From: a bacterium
Lineage (GTDB): Bacteria > Myxococcota_A > Bradymonadia > UBA7976 > UBA1532
NCBI GenBank assembly: GCA_030427205.1
Contig: JAUHXC010000021.1
Location: forward strand, 62,001 to 126,000
DNA: 64,000 nucleotides
Direction: 5' to 3'
Numbering within the stretch: position 1 is the stretch's first letter; every line of letters begins with the position of its first letter. The notes below the pieces were generated by a model. The model saw only the letters and a program-made list of their open reading frames with translations, made no database searches and had not been told where the DNA came from. Of the stretch, positions 19,807-28,255 are shown piece by piece. The position numbers and the translations under genes were made by a program.

Positions 19807-20486
19807 GTGTCTGCGGCGGGCGTCGGCGCGGCGTCGGACCCCTCGGTGCCCTCGGTCAGCGCCGCGCGGGCGGCCTGATCGACCGCGCGGGTGCCCGTCA
19901 GCCGCACCACGCGCCGCCAGAGCACCTCGAGCCCCTCGCCGCTGACCGCCGACCACGCCACCAACTGCTTGGGGCGCAGGCCCATGGTCTTGGCGATGCG
20001 CCCCAGCGCCGGCTTGCGCTTGCTGAGCGCCAGCTTGTCGATCTTCGTCACCACCGGCAGCACCGCCCGCCCGTAGTGGCTGACCCAGGCGATCAGATCG
20101 CGCTCCCAATCCCCCGGGGTGCGCCGGGCGTCCATCAACAGCAGCAGCGCCTTGAGCGGCCCGCGCTCGGCCAGATAGGTCTCGATCATGCGCCCCCACT
20201 GCGCCTTGATGTGGGGCGGCACCTTGGCGTAGCCGTAGCCCGGCAGGTCGCACAGCACGAAGCGGTCGTCGACCCGGAAGAAGTTGAGCAGCTGCGTGCG
20301 GCCGGGGGTATTGCTCACCTTCGCCAGCCGATTGCGGTTGACCAGGGTGTTGATCAGGCTCGACTTGCCCACGTTCGAGCGCCCGGCGACGGCGATCTCG
20401 GGCAGGCCGCCCTCGTCGGGCCAGTCGGGCGGATGCACCGCGCTCTTGATGAACTCGGCGCGGTGCACATGCGGGTTGTAGGCCAT
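19803..20486 (-). CDS. engB: Ribosome biogenesis GTP-binding protein EngB/YsxC
   Basis: 227 residues. GTPase motifs are complete: G1 GRSNVGKSSL, G3 DLPGYGYAKV, G4 TKIDKL and the family-specific NTPGRTQLLNFF. It acts in assembly of the large ribosomal subunit. A C-terminal extension of about 25 Ala/Thr/Pro-rich residues goes beyond the usual end. The start MAYNPHVHRAEF is chosen because it aligns with family starts; a GGAGG-type site precedes it. Confidence 0.97.
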   Translation of the reverse strand: MAYNPHVHRAEFIKSAVHPPDWPDEGGLPEIAVAGRSNVGKSSLINTLVNRNRLAKVSNTPGRTQLLNFFRVDDRFVLCDLPGYGYAKVPPHIKAQWGRMIETYLAERGPLKALLLLMDARRTPGDWERDLIAWVSHYGRAVLPVVTKIDKLALSKRKPALGRIAKTMGLRPKQLVAWSAVSGEGLEVLWRRVVRLTGTRAVDQAARAALTEGTEGSDAAPTPAADT

Positions 20487-20494
20487 GGGGCCTC

Positions 20495-21352
20495 CTATCC
20501 GGCCAGGGCCGCCGCGGCCAGGGCGAACGCCGCCGCCACCAGCGTCGAGCGGCGCAGGGCCGAGGCCCGCTCGAAGCCGGCGATGGCCAGCAGCGCCGCC
20601 ACCGCCCACAGCGCGCCTTCGACGCCGCGCCAGGGCAGGCCGCCCACCTCGATCATGCGCCAGATGACCGCCGCCGAGGCGACGATCGCGCCGCGGGACG
20701 GGCTGAGCAGGATGCGCCAGCGGCGATCGAGCGCTTGTGGGATCAACGCCGAGAGCAGGGCCAGCCCGGCCAGCGCGGCGGCCACTACCAAGGCCAGCGT
20801 GCCCTCGGGCTGCGCGCTCCACGGCAGGTCGGGCACGGTGAAGCTCTGCACCGCGCCGACTTCGAAGCGTTCGAGATAGGCCCGCACGCCGGCTTCACCC
20901 GACGCCGCGCCCGAGGCCCCGGCGAAGACCGCCGCCGCCGCGCCCGCGCCGAGCAGCGGCAGCGCCGGCGCGAACCCCCGCGGGCCCACGTCGGCCTTGC
21001 GCAGCTGCAGGCCCGCGCCGAGCAGGCCCAGGCCGAGGGCGGCCCACAGCGCGAAGACCGCGCCGTCCACCGGCTGCCGCAGGGGCAGCCGCCGCACCTG
21101 ACGCCGGCCGCCGTCCCGCTGCAGCACCACCACCGAGCTGACCGGCGCGCCGGCCGCGTCGGTGGCCTCGGCGGTGATCGGATGGCCCAGCGCGCCCACC
21201 GGCGGCGTCGAGATCCAGACCAGCGCCGCGATCAGCCCCGCCGCGAGGCCCGCCGACGCGCGCCACGTCCGCGCCTGATCGGCCGACGAGAAGAGCCCGC
21301 CGACAAAAGGCAACAGGGCGCCGACCAGCGCCACCCAGACCGCCGCGCTCAT
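20495..21352 (-). CDS. Membrane protein of unknown function
   Basis: 285 residues with about eight predicted hydrophobic segments and an extracytoplasmic stretch (roughly residues 45-80 and 140-175). The start ATG overlaps the upstream stop (ATGA) and the gene ends 8 bp before engB. I do not recognise the family. Its place directly after a ResB-like protein and a multiheme cytochrome suggests a role in a membrane redox or cytochrome-maturation unit, but no heme-handling WWD motif was seen. Confidence 0.6.
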   Translation of the reverse strand: MSAAVWVALVGALLPFVGGLFSSADQARTWRASAGLAAGLIAALVWISTPPVGALGHPITAEATDAAGAPVSSVVVLQRDGGRRQVRRLPLRQPVDGAVFALWAALGLGLLGAGLQLRKADVGPRGFAPALPLLGAGAAAAVFAGASGAASGEAGVRAYLERFEVGAVQSFTVPDLPWSAQPEGTLALVVAAALAGLALLSALIPQALDRRWRILLSPSRGAIVASAAVIWRMIEVGGLPWRGVEGALWAVAALLAIAGFERASALRRSTLVAAAFALAAAALAG

Positions 21353-22308
21353 ACCGCGCCCTCCCGGCTGCGCTCGGCGCGCAGCTGATCGGCCATCAGC
21401 CCCAGCAGGGCGACGAGCATGACGCCGAAGCCGGCCAGCGCCGCCCCGGTCGGACCCGCCCGCCGCACGCCCACCGTCAGCCGCGGCTCGCTCGCCACCG
21501 CCGTCAGCTCGACGATCCACGGCGAGATGCCCACCCGGGCGTCCAGGTCGGGGCTGTCGACGAAGTGCCACGCGGTATTGGTGCCGCCCTCGTAGTCGAT
21601 CTGAAGCTGCGCCGCCGGCCCCAGCGCGCGGCCGAAGTCGGGGCTGAGCCGCATGACCATGATCTGGGTGCCGTCGTCCATCGCCGTCGCCGAGCCGGTG
21701 CGCACCGCGCGCTCGATGGGATCACCGCCGGTGCGCGGGGTCAGCTTCAGCCGGGCGTAGGCCGGCTCGTCGCCCTCGGCCAGATCGGCCAGATGCATCG
21801 CCCAGCGACCGACCTGCGCCTCGGCGACGCCATCGAGCGGCAGCACCGCGTCGCCCAGGTGGTTCTCCTTCATCGCCAGGGTCAGCGAGACGCCGCCCTC
21901 GGTGAGCTGCGCCTGCAGCTGCGCGCCGAGGTGGGCCTGCGCCTTGCGCCCGGCGACGATGCGGCTGTAGCTCTCGGTGGGCCGCGCGCCGCCGACCTCG
22001 GCCACGCCCGCCTCGCCGCCCGCCAGCCAGCCGCCGACCAGCGCCGTCGCCAGCCCCGCGGCGTAGACCGCCGCCCAGCGCAGCCGGGCCGCGCTCGCGG
22101 TCAGGTGACTCGCCACCAGGGTGAACACCAGCAGCGCCGCGGGCAGCTGCAGCGCGACCCCCTGAGCCGGGTGCTGCCCGGTCTCGCTCCACAGCCCCAT
22201 CGCGGCGCCCAGCGCCAGCCACAGGCCCAGACCCCATGTGGTCCACGGCGAGGCGATCACCGCCCAGGCCGAGGCCCACGGACCGCGCATCGGCGGCAAT
22301 CCGGCCAT
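21349..22308 (-). CDS. Membrane protein with ResB-like layout
   Basis: 319 residues: three hydrophobic segments in the first 100 residues, a large presumably periplasmic domain (about 105-285) and one segment near the C-terminus. This is the topology of the cytochrome c maturation protein ResB, though the protein is shorter than usual. It lies between a tetraheme cytochrome gene and another membrane-protein gene, overlapping both by 3-4 bp. The ResB link rests on topology and context, not on a recognised motif. Confidence 0.5.
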   Translation of the reverse strand: MAGLPPMRGPWASAWAVIASPWTTWGLGLWLALGAAMGLWSETGQHPAQGVALQLPAALLVFTLVASHLTASAARLRWAAVYAAGLATALVGGWLAGGEAGVAEVGGARPTESYSRIVAGRKAQAHLGAQLQAQLTEGGVSLTLAMKENHLGDAVLPLDGVAEAQVGRWAMHLADLAEGDEPAYARLKLTPRTGGDPIERAVRTGSATAMDDGTQIMVMRLSPDFGRALGPAAQLQIDYEGGTNTAWHFVDSPDLDARVGISPWIVELTAVASEPRLTVGVRRAGPTGAALAGFGVMLVALLGLMADQLRAERSREGAV

Positions 22309-22802
22309 CAGGGAGCACCTTTCGCCCCGGCGGGCGCCTTGCTCGGTGTCGGCGGCACGTGGCGCCGCATCTTCGCCAGCGCCGCCTCGAAGTCGAACGG
22401 GCGGATACCCGGCGCATCAGCGGTGTGGCAGCCGTTGCACGTCGATCGCTCGGCCCCCGACCGCAGCCCGGCGGCGCGCGCGAGGTGCACGTCGACCATC
22501 ACGAAGGCCGGCCAGTAGTGCTCGCCCGGGCCGTGGCACGCCTCGCACTGCACATGCGGCTTGCCCGGCGCCGTCGAGTGGCAGCCGGTGCACCGCGGAT
22601 CACGCTGCTCGGTGGGCCCCAGCGCATTGCCCGCGCGGGCGTGGGCCGTGTTCTTCCACCACGCGTACTCTTGCGGGTGGCAGGCGGCGCACTGCTCGGC
22701 GCCGATGTAGTCGTCCGCCGCCGCCACGCGGGGCAGCAGCGCGGCGAGCGCGATGAAGACCACGGCGGCGGTCAGGGCGGCGATGAGGGCGGTGATGCGC
22801 AC
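22308..22802 (-). CDS. Tetraheme cytochrome c (cytochrome c554-like)
   Basis: 164 residues, GTG start. An N-terminal hydrophobic segment (signal or anchor, ending VAAADD) precedes four CxxCH heme c sites: CAACH, CTGCH, CEACHGPG and CNGCH. Extra His residues can serve as distal ligands. The EACHGPGEHY block is characteristic of the cytochrome c554/multiheme group. It acts in periplasmic electron transfer. First gene of the run that continues into the two membrane proteins, engB, rimI-like and fabI. Confidence 0.88.
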   Translation of the reverse strand: MRITALIAALTAAVVFIALAALLPRVAAADDYIGAEQCAACHPQEYAWWKNTAHARAGNALGPTEQRDPRCTGCHSTAPGKPHVQCEACHGPGEHYWPAFVMVDVHLARAAGLRSGAERSTCNGCHTADAPGIRPFDFEAALAKMRRHVPPTPSKAPAGAKGAP

Positions 22803-22875
22803 GGTGCCCCGGTATAACAAAGCCCGACGGCCCGGGGAAGCGAGGGCCTGCGGTCTGCTCCGGTCTGAGCGGGTC

Positions 22876-23565
22876 TCAGGGCGGATCCAGCCAGGGACAT
22901 GGCTCCAAGGTGGAGTCCGCGGTGGCCAGCACCCAGGCCAACGCGTCCGGCGGCGCGATGAAGGGCACGGGGACCCGGGTCTGCTGCAGCTTGTCCGATG
23001 GTGTCCGACCCACATGACAGTGGGGCCACGCGTGGCTGCCGAGGCCGGCGCCCCCTTTTCTCTCGCGCCGCTTCTCCTCGTCTCGGGGCAGGGTCCGCAG
23101 CCGCTCGAACAGCTCATGCTCCGGGCCATCGAGATCGACGTCGTCGGCCAGCAAGGGTGGGTCGAGGTCGACCCGGACGAACCAGGGGCCAGCGCCGCCC
23201 CGCAGCTCGCCCGCCAGGCCGATGTTGAACTTCTCCAGCCGCTTGTTGATCAACAGGACTCTGACGGTGAGCCGCGCGCCGTCCTCGAGGCTGGGCAGGT
23301 TCTGTAGCTTCAGCGCGGGGTGGTCGTCGGGTTCCTCCTGGGTCTGGGCCGAGAACGTCAACTCCGTACCGCGCCGCCGATCGCCTTTCCTGCACAGCCA
23401 GCTCTTCGCGCTTCGGCTGCAGCGCGGGCGATCGCCGAGGGTCAGCGGCTCCAGGACACCGCGCAGCGCCTTGAGCATGGCGCGGGCGTCGACCGCGGTT
23501 CGACGCAGCCGCTCCTGCTGCAAGGCGATCTCGAGCCAGCGCCGCGTCGGATCGAAGCGGCTCAA
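22876..23565 (-). CDS. Unknown protein, third gene of an ATPase cassette
   Basis: 229 residues with a TTG start overlapping the previous stop (TTGA). Rich in charged residues; a short Cys pair near residues 49-58, a long basic stretch around 165 and a His/Cys cluster SHAWPHCHVG near residue 185, which could be a metal-binding or catalytic site. No family recognised. Overlap with the two upstream genes shows that it is made together with a P-loop ATPase, so it may be an effector or its regulator. Confidence 0.55.
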   Translation of the reverse strand: MSRFDPTRRWLEIALQQERLRRTAVDARAMLKALRGVLEPLTLGDRPRCSRSAKSWLCRKGDRRRGTELTFSAQTQEEPDDHPALKLQNLPSLEDGARLTVRVLLINKRLEKFNIGLAGELRGGAGPWFVRVDLDPPLLADDVDLDGPEHELFERLRTLPRDEEKRRERKGGAGLGSHAWPHCHVGRTPSDKLQQTRVPVPFIAPPDALAWVLATADSTLEPCPWLDPP

Positions 23566-24089
23566 GTCGCCTCGATCAGCAGCGCGTCATGGGCCCATGC
23601 GTGAGCCTCGGTGGTCTCTGGGATCGCGCCGGACCGCCACGCGCGCAGCCACGCTTCGGGGGTCATGCCCGTGCCCTCCTCGAAGGCAGCGCGCGCGTCA
23701 TCGACATCGATCTCTTCGAGCGCGAGGGGGTCGCTCTCTTTGCCGAGCACCCAGCTCTTGAGCGCCGGTGACTCGCGCAGCGCGTCCTGGCCCGTGCCAC
23801 CCCGCAGCAGGAAGAGCACGATCGGGCCCTCGCGATCGATCAGCATCTCCCGTCGCCGCTCGAGGAGGCGTACGCACGCGCCCTCATCGGCCGGCAAGAG
23901 GAAGATCGGCTCGTCGGCGGACCCGAACAGCGCGTGGGGGTCCTCCATCACCCGCCATGCGCCTCCCCTCAGCTCACGAACCTCGTCGATCAGGTGCGCC
24001 CGCTCTTCGGAGTCGGGGTAGATCACGATCGCCAGGGGGTCCGCGCCAGCGACGGCGTGCAGCAGGCTGCTGGTGGAGGTGCGGGTCAC
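23562..24089 (-). CDS. Unknown protein, middle gene of an ATPase cassette
   Basis: 175 residues with a GTG start overlapping the ATPase stop (GTGA). Begins with a beta-strand-like PLAIVIYPDSEER, then acidic helices; contains EGPIVLFLLRGGTG in the middle and a Trp-rich WLRAWRSGAI end. It may have a small alpha/beta (Rossmann- or TIR-like) fold, but no catalytic motif could be assigned. Conserved four-base overlaps on both sides tie it to its neighbours. Confidence 0.55.
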   Translation of the reverse strand: MTRTSTSSLLHAVAGADPLAIVIYPDSEERAHLIDEVRELRGGAWRVMEDPHALFGSADEPIFLLPADEGACVRLLERRREMLIDREGPIVLFLLRGGTGQDALRESPALKSWVLGKESDPLALEEIDVDDARAAFEEGTGMTPEAWLRAWRSGAIPETTEAHAWAHDALLIEAT

Positions 24090-25150
24090 GAGCCCCTCGC
24101 ATCACGCAAGAGGCTGGCCCTGGCGATGGCCTCGACCCGGCGCTGAAGCAGGGGGTGTATCGCCGCCAGCCCGGCGGCGACGTCCGCGCCGAGCAGCACG
24201 CCGTGGGAGATCAACCGGGCGCGGGCCTCCGTCGGCAGGACGTCGATCCCCGCGCCGTTCACCAGCCGGGCGAGCAGGTCGATGTCGCCGCCGGCCAGGA
24301 TGCGCGCCATGGCCTCGGCGTGCTCGGTCACGGCGCTGTCCCAGTCCGCAGCGCCGATCGCGTCCCGGTCGGCCAGCGCAGCGTAGAGCGCTGCGCTCTT
24401 GAGCAGGCTCAGGAACGTTCGGGTGATGCCCCCGCTCATCCATGCCGCCTCGTCGATGAGCATGGGGTTGGGCACGGCTCCATCGACGCGGTGATCCAGA
24501 ACGCTGCCCAGGAAGTCTCTGGCGATCACATGCGGCAGCGGGTTGACCGAGAAGGGGCGGTAGTCCTCCATCGCCCGGTACGAGGCGGGCCCGATGAGCA
24601 GACTGGGCGGGACGACGACGACGAGACCGGCCTCCGGCGCCAGCCGCAGCAGGCCATCCAGGACGACCCGCGCCGACCGCTCGTCCGCTTTCTCCAAGCC
24701 GTCGACGAGGAAGATGGTTCTCTGCCCGTCTCGCGTGCGGGCGCGGATCGCGTCGAGCAGTCGATCATATGCCGGGCGCTTACCGACCGGCCCGGCGATC
24801 ACCCCCATGGCCGCGACCGCGACTGCGCTGGACAGGCGGCGCACAGCCGACTCGATGGCATCGCTGCAGGCATCGAAGACCCTCTCCAGGGTCAGGTCGC
24901 TCAGGTCGATGACCCGATCGAGCTGGACGAGCACTGGCGCGACGCTCTCTCCGAGACGATGCGCCGCGCGCAGCAGCTCCGTGCTCTTGCCCACCCCGGC
25001 CGGCCCGAAGACCGCGATCGGGTCCGGATCGATGCGCGCAATGCGCGCGAGATGCTCGCCGCCGTTCTCCGGCCGCTCGACATAGCGTGGATCATCCGCC
25101 GCCAGGGGTCGGTTGGGTGATAGCGCGCGAACGAACGCGGTCAGGTCCAT
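24086..25150 (-). CDS. P-loop ATPase (STAND/KAP-like), first gene of an unassigned cassette
   Basis: 354 residues. Walker A GPAGVGKST (49-57), Walker B TIFLVDGLEKAD (Asp150), then a helical C-terminal half with EAAWMSGGITRTF, a pattern seen in sensor/winged-helix parts of STAND-type ATPases. It reads like a regulatory NTPase that controls the two small downstream proteins. The three overlapping genes form a self-contained unit inserted between housekeeping genes (cytochrome/fabI run and coaE). A role in defence or stress signalling is inference from this layout. Confidence 0.7.
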   Translation of the reverse strand: MDLTAFVRALSPNRPLAADDPRYVERPENGGEHLARIARIDPDPIAVFGPAGVGKSTELLRAAHRLGESVAPVLVQLDRVIDLSDLTLERVFDACSDAIESAVRRLSSAVAVAAMGVIAGPVGKRPAYDRLLDAIRARTRDGQRTIFLVDGLEKADERSARVVLDGLLRLAPEAGLVVVVPPSLLIGPASYRAMEDYRPFSVNPLPHVIARDFLGSVLDHRVDGAVPNPMLIDEAAWMSGGITRTFLSLLKSAALYAALADRDAIGAADWDSAVTEHAEAMARILAGGDIDLLARLVNGAGIDVLPTEARARLISHGVLLGADVAAGLAAIHPLLQRRVEAIARASLLRDARGS

Positions 25151-25288
25151 CGACAGAGCTCATCTCCATGCTTCGCTGGCCGACACCATACCTCAACCAC
25201 GCCGCCGCGCGCGTCTGCACCGCGCCGAGTTCTCGGGCGTCCGCGCCACCCCTGGTCTCCGCGCCCCGCCGACGGTATCGTCCGCCCT

Positions 25289-25903
25289 ATGAGCAGACCC
25301 ACCCTCATCGGACTCACCGGCGGCATCGCCTGCGGCAAGAGCTTCGTCTCGCGGTTGCTGACCGACCGCGGGGCCATCGTCGTCGACGCCGATCAGGTCG
25401 CCCGCGACGTCGTCGCGCCCGGATCGGCCGGCTTGAGCGAAGTGGTCGCGGCCTTCGGCGAAGACATCCTCGCCGCCGACGGCAGCCTCGACCGCGAGAA
25501 GCTGGGCGCCATCGCCTTCGCCGACCCCGCCGCGCGCGCGCGCCTCGAGGGCATCCTGCACCCGGCCATCGCCCGGGAGAGCATGGTGCAGCTGGCCGAC
25601 GCAGCCGCGCAGAAGCCGCCGCTGGTGGTCTACGACGCGGCGCTCTTGATCGAGGCGGGGCGCTACGACCTCTTCCGCCCGCTGGTGGTGGTCACCGCGC
25701 CGCCGGCGGTGCAGATGCGGCGGCTCATCGAGCGCGACGGCCTCGATGACGCCGCCGCCCAGGCCCGGGTCGCGGCGCAGATGCCCGTCGCCGACAAGGC
25801 GAAGCTGGCCGACCACGTCATCGACAACGGCGGCACCCGCGCCGAGACCGAGGCCCGGGTCGACGCGCTGTGGAAGACGCTCACCGGCGAGGCCGGCCAG
25901 TGA
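25289..25903 (+). CDS. coaE: Dephospho-CoA kinase
   Basis: 204 residues. Phosphorylates dephospho-CoA in the last step of coenzyme A synthesis. P-loop GLTGGIACGKS at the N-terminus, then DADQVARDVVAPG, the HPAI helix and the VVTAPPAVQMRRL and DNGGT segments of the family. It is divergent from the ATPase cassette with 138 bp between them. The stop overlaps the GTG start of the next gene (GTGA). Confidence 0.96.
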   Translation: MSRPTLIGLTGGIACGKSFVSRLLTDRGAIVVDADQVARDVVAPGSAGLSEVVAAFGEDILAADGSLDREKLGAIAFADPAARARLEGILHPAIARESMVQLADAAAQKPPLVVYDAALLIEAGRYDLFRPLVVVTAPPAVQMRRLIERDGLDDAAAQARVAAQMPVADKAKLADHVIDNGGTRAETEARVDALWKTLTGEAGQ

Positions 25904-26988
25904 ACGCCGGTATCCAGCGCTCGCCGGAGGCCGAGACCGCGCTGGTCACCGGCTTCCCGACGCTGCTCGGGCGGGGGCTCGTCAAGCGCGGGCTCAACCT
26001 GCACCCCGACAACCGCATGCTGGTGCTGGTCGACGCGGCCGACGCCGACGACGCGGCGGCCTTCGTCGAGGCGCTGCCCGAGGCCGACCGGTCGCGGGTC
26101 GAGCTGCTCGTCGGCAACCCCGACGGCGTCGACCTCGGGCTGGCCGGCGCGGCGGTCGTCGAGCTGCTCGAGCGCGTCACCCGGGTTCTGCACGCGGGCC
26201 ACGCCCCCGCCGATCGCGCCCGCCCGGCCACCAACGCCCGCCGGCTCGATACCATCCTGCAGCTCGCCGCCGAGATGAAGCGGCTGCGGCGCATCGCCGT
26301 GTTCTCGACCGCCTTCGTCAGCGGCGACCGCAGCGGGGTGGTGCTCGAAGAAGAGCTCGACGCGGGCCAGCGCCTGCGCACGCCGTTCGAGCGCAGCATG
26401 TTCGACGTCGAGCGCCTCGCCCGCTCGGCCATGCCCCGGCTGCCGATCACCGTGCTGCGCCCCTCGGCCATGATCGGCCACTCGCGCACCGGCGAGGTCT
26501 GCGACGTCAGCGAGGGCCCGACCTACCTCATGTCGCTGATGGTGCGGCTGCCGGCGGAGATGCCCATCCTGCTGCCGGGCACCGGCGTCGTGCCGTTCAA
26601 CATCGTGCCGGTCGACTACGTGGTGCAGGCGAGCTGGGCCCTGGCGCTCGACCCGGCGGGCAGCGGGCGCACCTTCCACCTGACCGACCCCAACCCGGTC
26701 AGCGCGCGCAAGGCCTTCGACCTGCTCTCGGCGCGCATCAACCGCCCCGCGCCCTTCGCCGGCCAGCTCGCGACGGGCCTGCTCACGCGCACCCTGCGCC
26801 TGCCTGGGGTTCGGCGGCTGGCCCCGGCGCGCATCGCGCTGCTCGAAGACCTCACCACCCACGTGACCTACAGCTGCTCGAACGCGCTCGACCTGCTCGC
26901 CGGGAGCGGCGTGGTCTGCCCGCCGTTCGAGAGCTACGCCGAGACGTTGGTGGCCTGGCTGGCGGCGTTCGAGCGCGAGAAGCGCTGA
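25900..26988 (+). CDS. Extended short-chain dehydrogenase/reductase-like protein (thioester-reductase type)
   Basis: 362 residues, GTG start inside the coaE stop. The Rossmann glycine motif is altered to TGFPTLLGRGL. Downstream FSTAFVSGDRSG, LRPSAMIGHSRTG and NIVPVDYVV match the NAD-binding_4/male-sterility group that reduces or isomerises acyl thioesters or lipids. The usual YxxxK is not evident at the standard place (FERSMFDVERLA stands there), so catalysis may differ or be lost. Confidence 0.65.
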   Translation: MNAGIQRSPEAETALVTGFPTLLGRGLVKRGLNLHPDNRMLVLVDAADADDAAAFVEALPEADRSRVELLVGNPDGVDLGLAGAAVVELLERVTRVLHAGHAPADRARPATNARRLDTILQLAAEMKRLRRIAVFSTAFVSGDRSGVVLEEELDAGQRLRTPFERSMFDVERLARSAMPRLPITVLRPSAMIGHSRTGEVCDVSEGPTYLMSLMVRLPAEMPILLPGTGVVPFNIVPVDYVVQASWALALDPAGSGRTFHLTDPNPVSARKAFDLLSARINRPAPFAGQLATGLLTRTLRLPGVRRLAPARIALLEDLTTHVTYSCSNALDLLAGSGVVCPPFESYAETLVAWLAAFEREKR

Positions 26989-26999
26989 AACAGGGCGTC

Positions 27000-27050
27000 G
27001 ACCCCCGCCGCGTTTGCCCGCCAGAGCGGCCCGGATGGGCCGCGGGGGTC
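27000..27050 (+). terminator. Hairpin downstream of the reductase gene
   Basis: Two nested dyads: an outer 9-bp GACCCCCGC/GCGGGGGTC and an inner 7-bp GCGGCCC/GGGCCGC with a 4-nt loop, starting 11 bp after the TGA at 26988. No U-tract. Likely transcription terminator between convergent genes. Confidence 0.45.
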
Positions 27051-27134
27051 AGATCGGGCCTCGACCCGGCCCCGAGGATGTCGCGCACCGCGCTCGGGTC
27101 ACCGCGGCGCCCGCAGCACCGGACCATCGCGCGC

Positions 27135-27236
27135 TCACGGCACCCGGTTCTCGATCTGCCGCGGGCGGCAGCCCTCGGGCGCGGTGCGCGGGTTGCAACT
27201 CACCGGTCCGTCTTCGGAGCCGGCGGAGGACGTCTA
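27135..27236 (-). other. In-frame coding-like extension after the TAG stop of the next lipoprotein
   Basis: After the TAG at 27234-27236 the same frame continues for 32 codons to a TGA (27135-27137). It has about 90% G or C at third positions and a Cys-bearing sequence (SEDGPVSCNPRTAPEGC). This suggests that the original protein was longer and that the TAG is a recent nonsense mutation, or that it is read through. Confidence 0.4.
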
Positions 27237-28037
27237 TAGATCCCGATCGAGCCCCGGCCAGCGCGGCGGCAGGTTGCCGAACTCCTCGGCGAACGGCGGC
27301 ACCGGCGGCGCGTCGGGGTGCGCCGGCGTGGCGAGGATGGTCTGCCATGCGGGGTTGCAGAGATCGTCGCGGCCCTGGGGGTCCCGGCTCGTGACGCTCT
27401 TCGAGGGGTCGATGACCGAGGGCACGACCCAGCGGCAGTCGAGCGAGAGCGCGTCCGCCGCGATCTCGCCGCTGACGGTGTAGGGGCCCTCGCCGCCGTC
27501 GTCGGCGTAGAGGGTGCCCGAGAAGCGGCCCCAGGTGGCGCCGGTGGCCAGATCGGCGGCGAAGACGTCCCACTCGATGGCGCCCTCGATCAGCCGGACC
27601 CGCCCGCTCTCGGGCTCGCCGTCGTCGCCGCTCACCGTCCCGTGGCGGACGTAGTGGATCCGCCCCGGCTCGACGTCGGCGGTGAACAGCGTGCGCTGAT
27701 CCAACGGCACCTCGGGGCGGGCTCGAACGCGCAGTTCGAAGGGCATCCCAGGAGGCAGGGGCGTCAGCGTCGCCGCCTCGCCCGGGGCCGCCCCGAAGAG
27801 GAACACGAACTCGCGATAGGGCGCCTCGCTTGGCTCAAGCGGGTGCACGAACATCCACTCCGAGCCGCCGCGCAGCGGCACCCGCGCGTCGCGGGCTGCG
27901 GCGAAGACGAAGTCAACGAAGCCGGTGTGGTTCATCACCATGGCGCCATTGCGATGGCTGAGCCGGCGCCCCGGCTCGGGCTCGATCGACTCGCAGGCGA
28001 GCAGCGTCAGCGCGATGATCAAGCTCAATGCTCTCAT
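27234..28037 (-). CDS. Putative lipoprotein, function unknown
   Basis: 267 residues. ATG preceded by AGGAGG. A very short lipoprotein signal MRALSLIIALTLLAC, then a beta-rich body with no recognised domain; ETESGRVRLIEGAIEW-like strands suggest a sandwich fold. The C-terminal CNPAWQTI segment is followed by the TAG, beyond which coding-like sequence continues. The leader region carries one arm of the 22-bp inverted repeat at 28045-28066. Confidence 0.65.
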   Translation of the reverse strand: MRALSLIIALTLLACESIEPEPGRRLSHRNGAMVMNHTGFVDFVFAAARDARVPLRGGSEWMFVHPLEPSEAPYREFVFLFGAAPGEAATLTPLPPGMPFELRVRARPEVPLDQRTLFTADVEPGRIHYVRHGTVSGDDGEPESGRVRLIEGAIEWDVFAADLATGATWGRFSGTLYADDGGEGPYTVSGEIAADALSLDCRWVVPSVIDPSKSVTSRDPQGRDDLCNPAWQTILATPAHPDAPPVPPFAEEFGNLPPRWPGLDRDL

Positions 28038-28044
28038 ACGGCCT

Positions 28045-28209
28045 CCTAGCAGTGCCCGGGGAAAGTACACCGTCGCGAGCCGGACGAGCGCCGCGAGCGG
28101 CAAGGCGCGAGCCCGAAGTCGTGGCAGAGTCACGTCGAGCGGCGAGCAACGCCGCCGATCGTGGTGCTCGTTCGGCGCAGCAGGGGGACTTTCCCCGGGT
28201 GCTGCTAGG
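28045..28209. repeat. 165-bp element with 22-bp terminal inverted repeats (MITE-like)
   Basis: The left arm 28045-28066 and right arm 28188-28209 are inverted copies with two mismatches (core CCCGGGGAAAGT). They enclose 121 bp without a reading frame. The size and terminal inverted repeats resemble a miniature transposable element, though no clear target duplication is seen. It could instead be a regulatory dyad in front of the lipoprotein. Confidence 0.4.
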
Positions 28210-28255
28210 GGGGACGAGCGGCGGATGGTGTCCGAACGCGCCCGATTCGAGCGCT

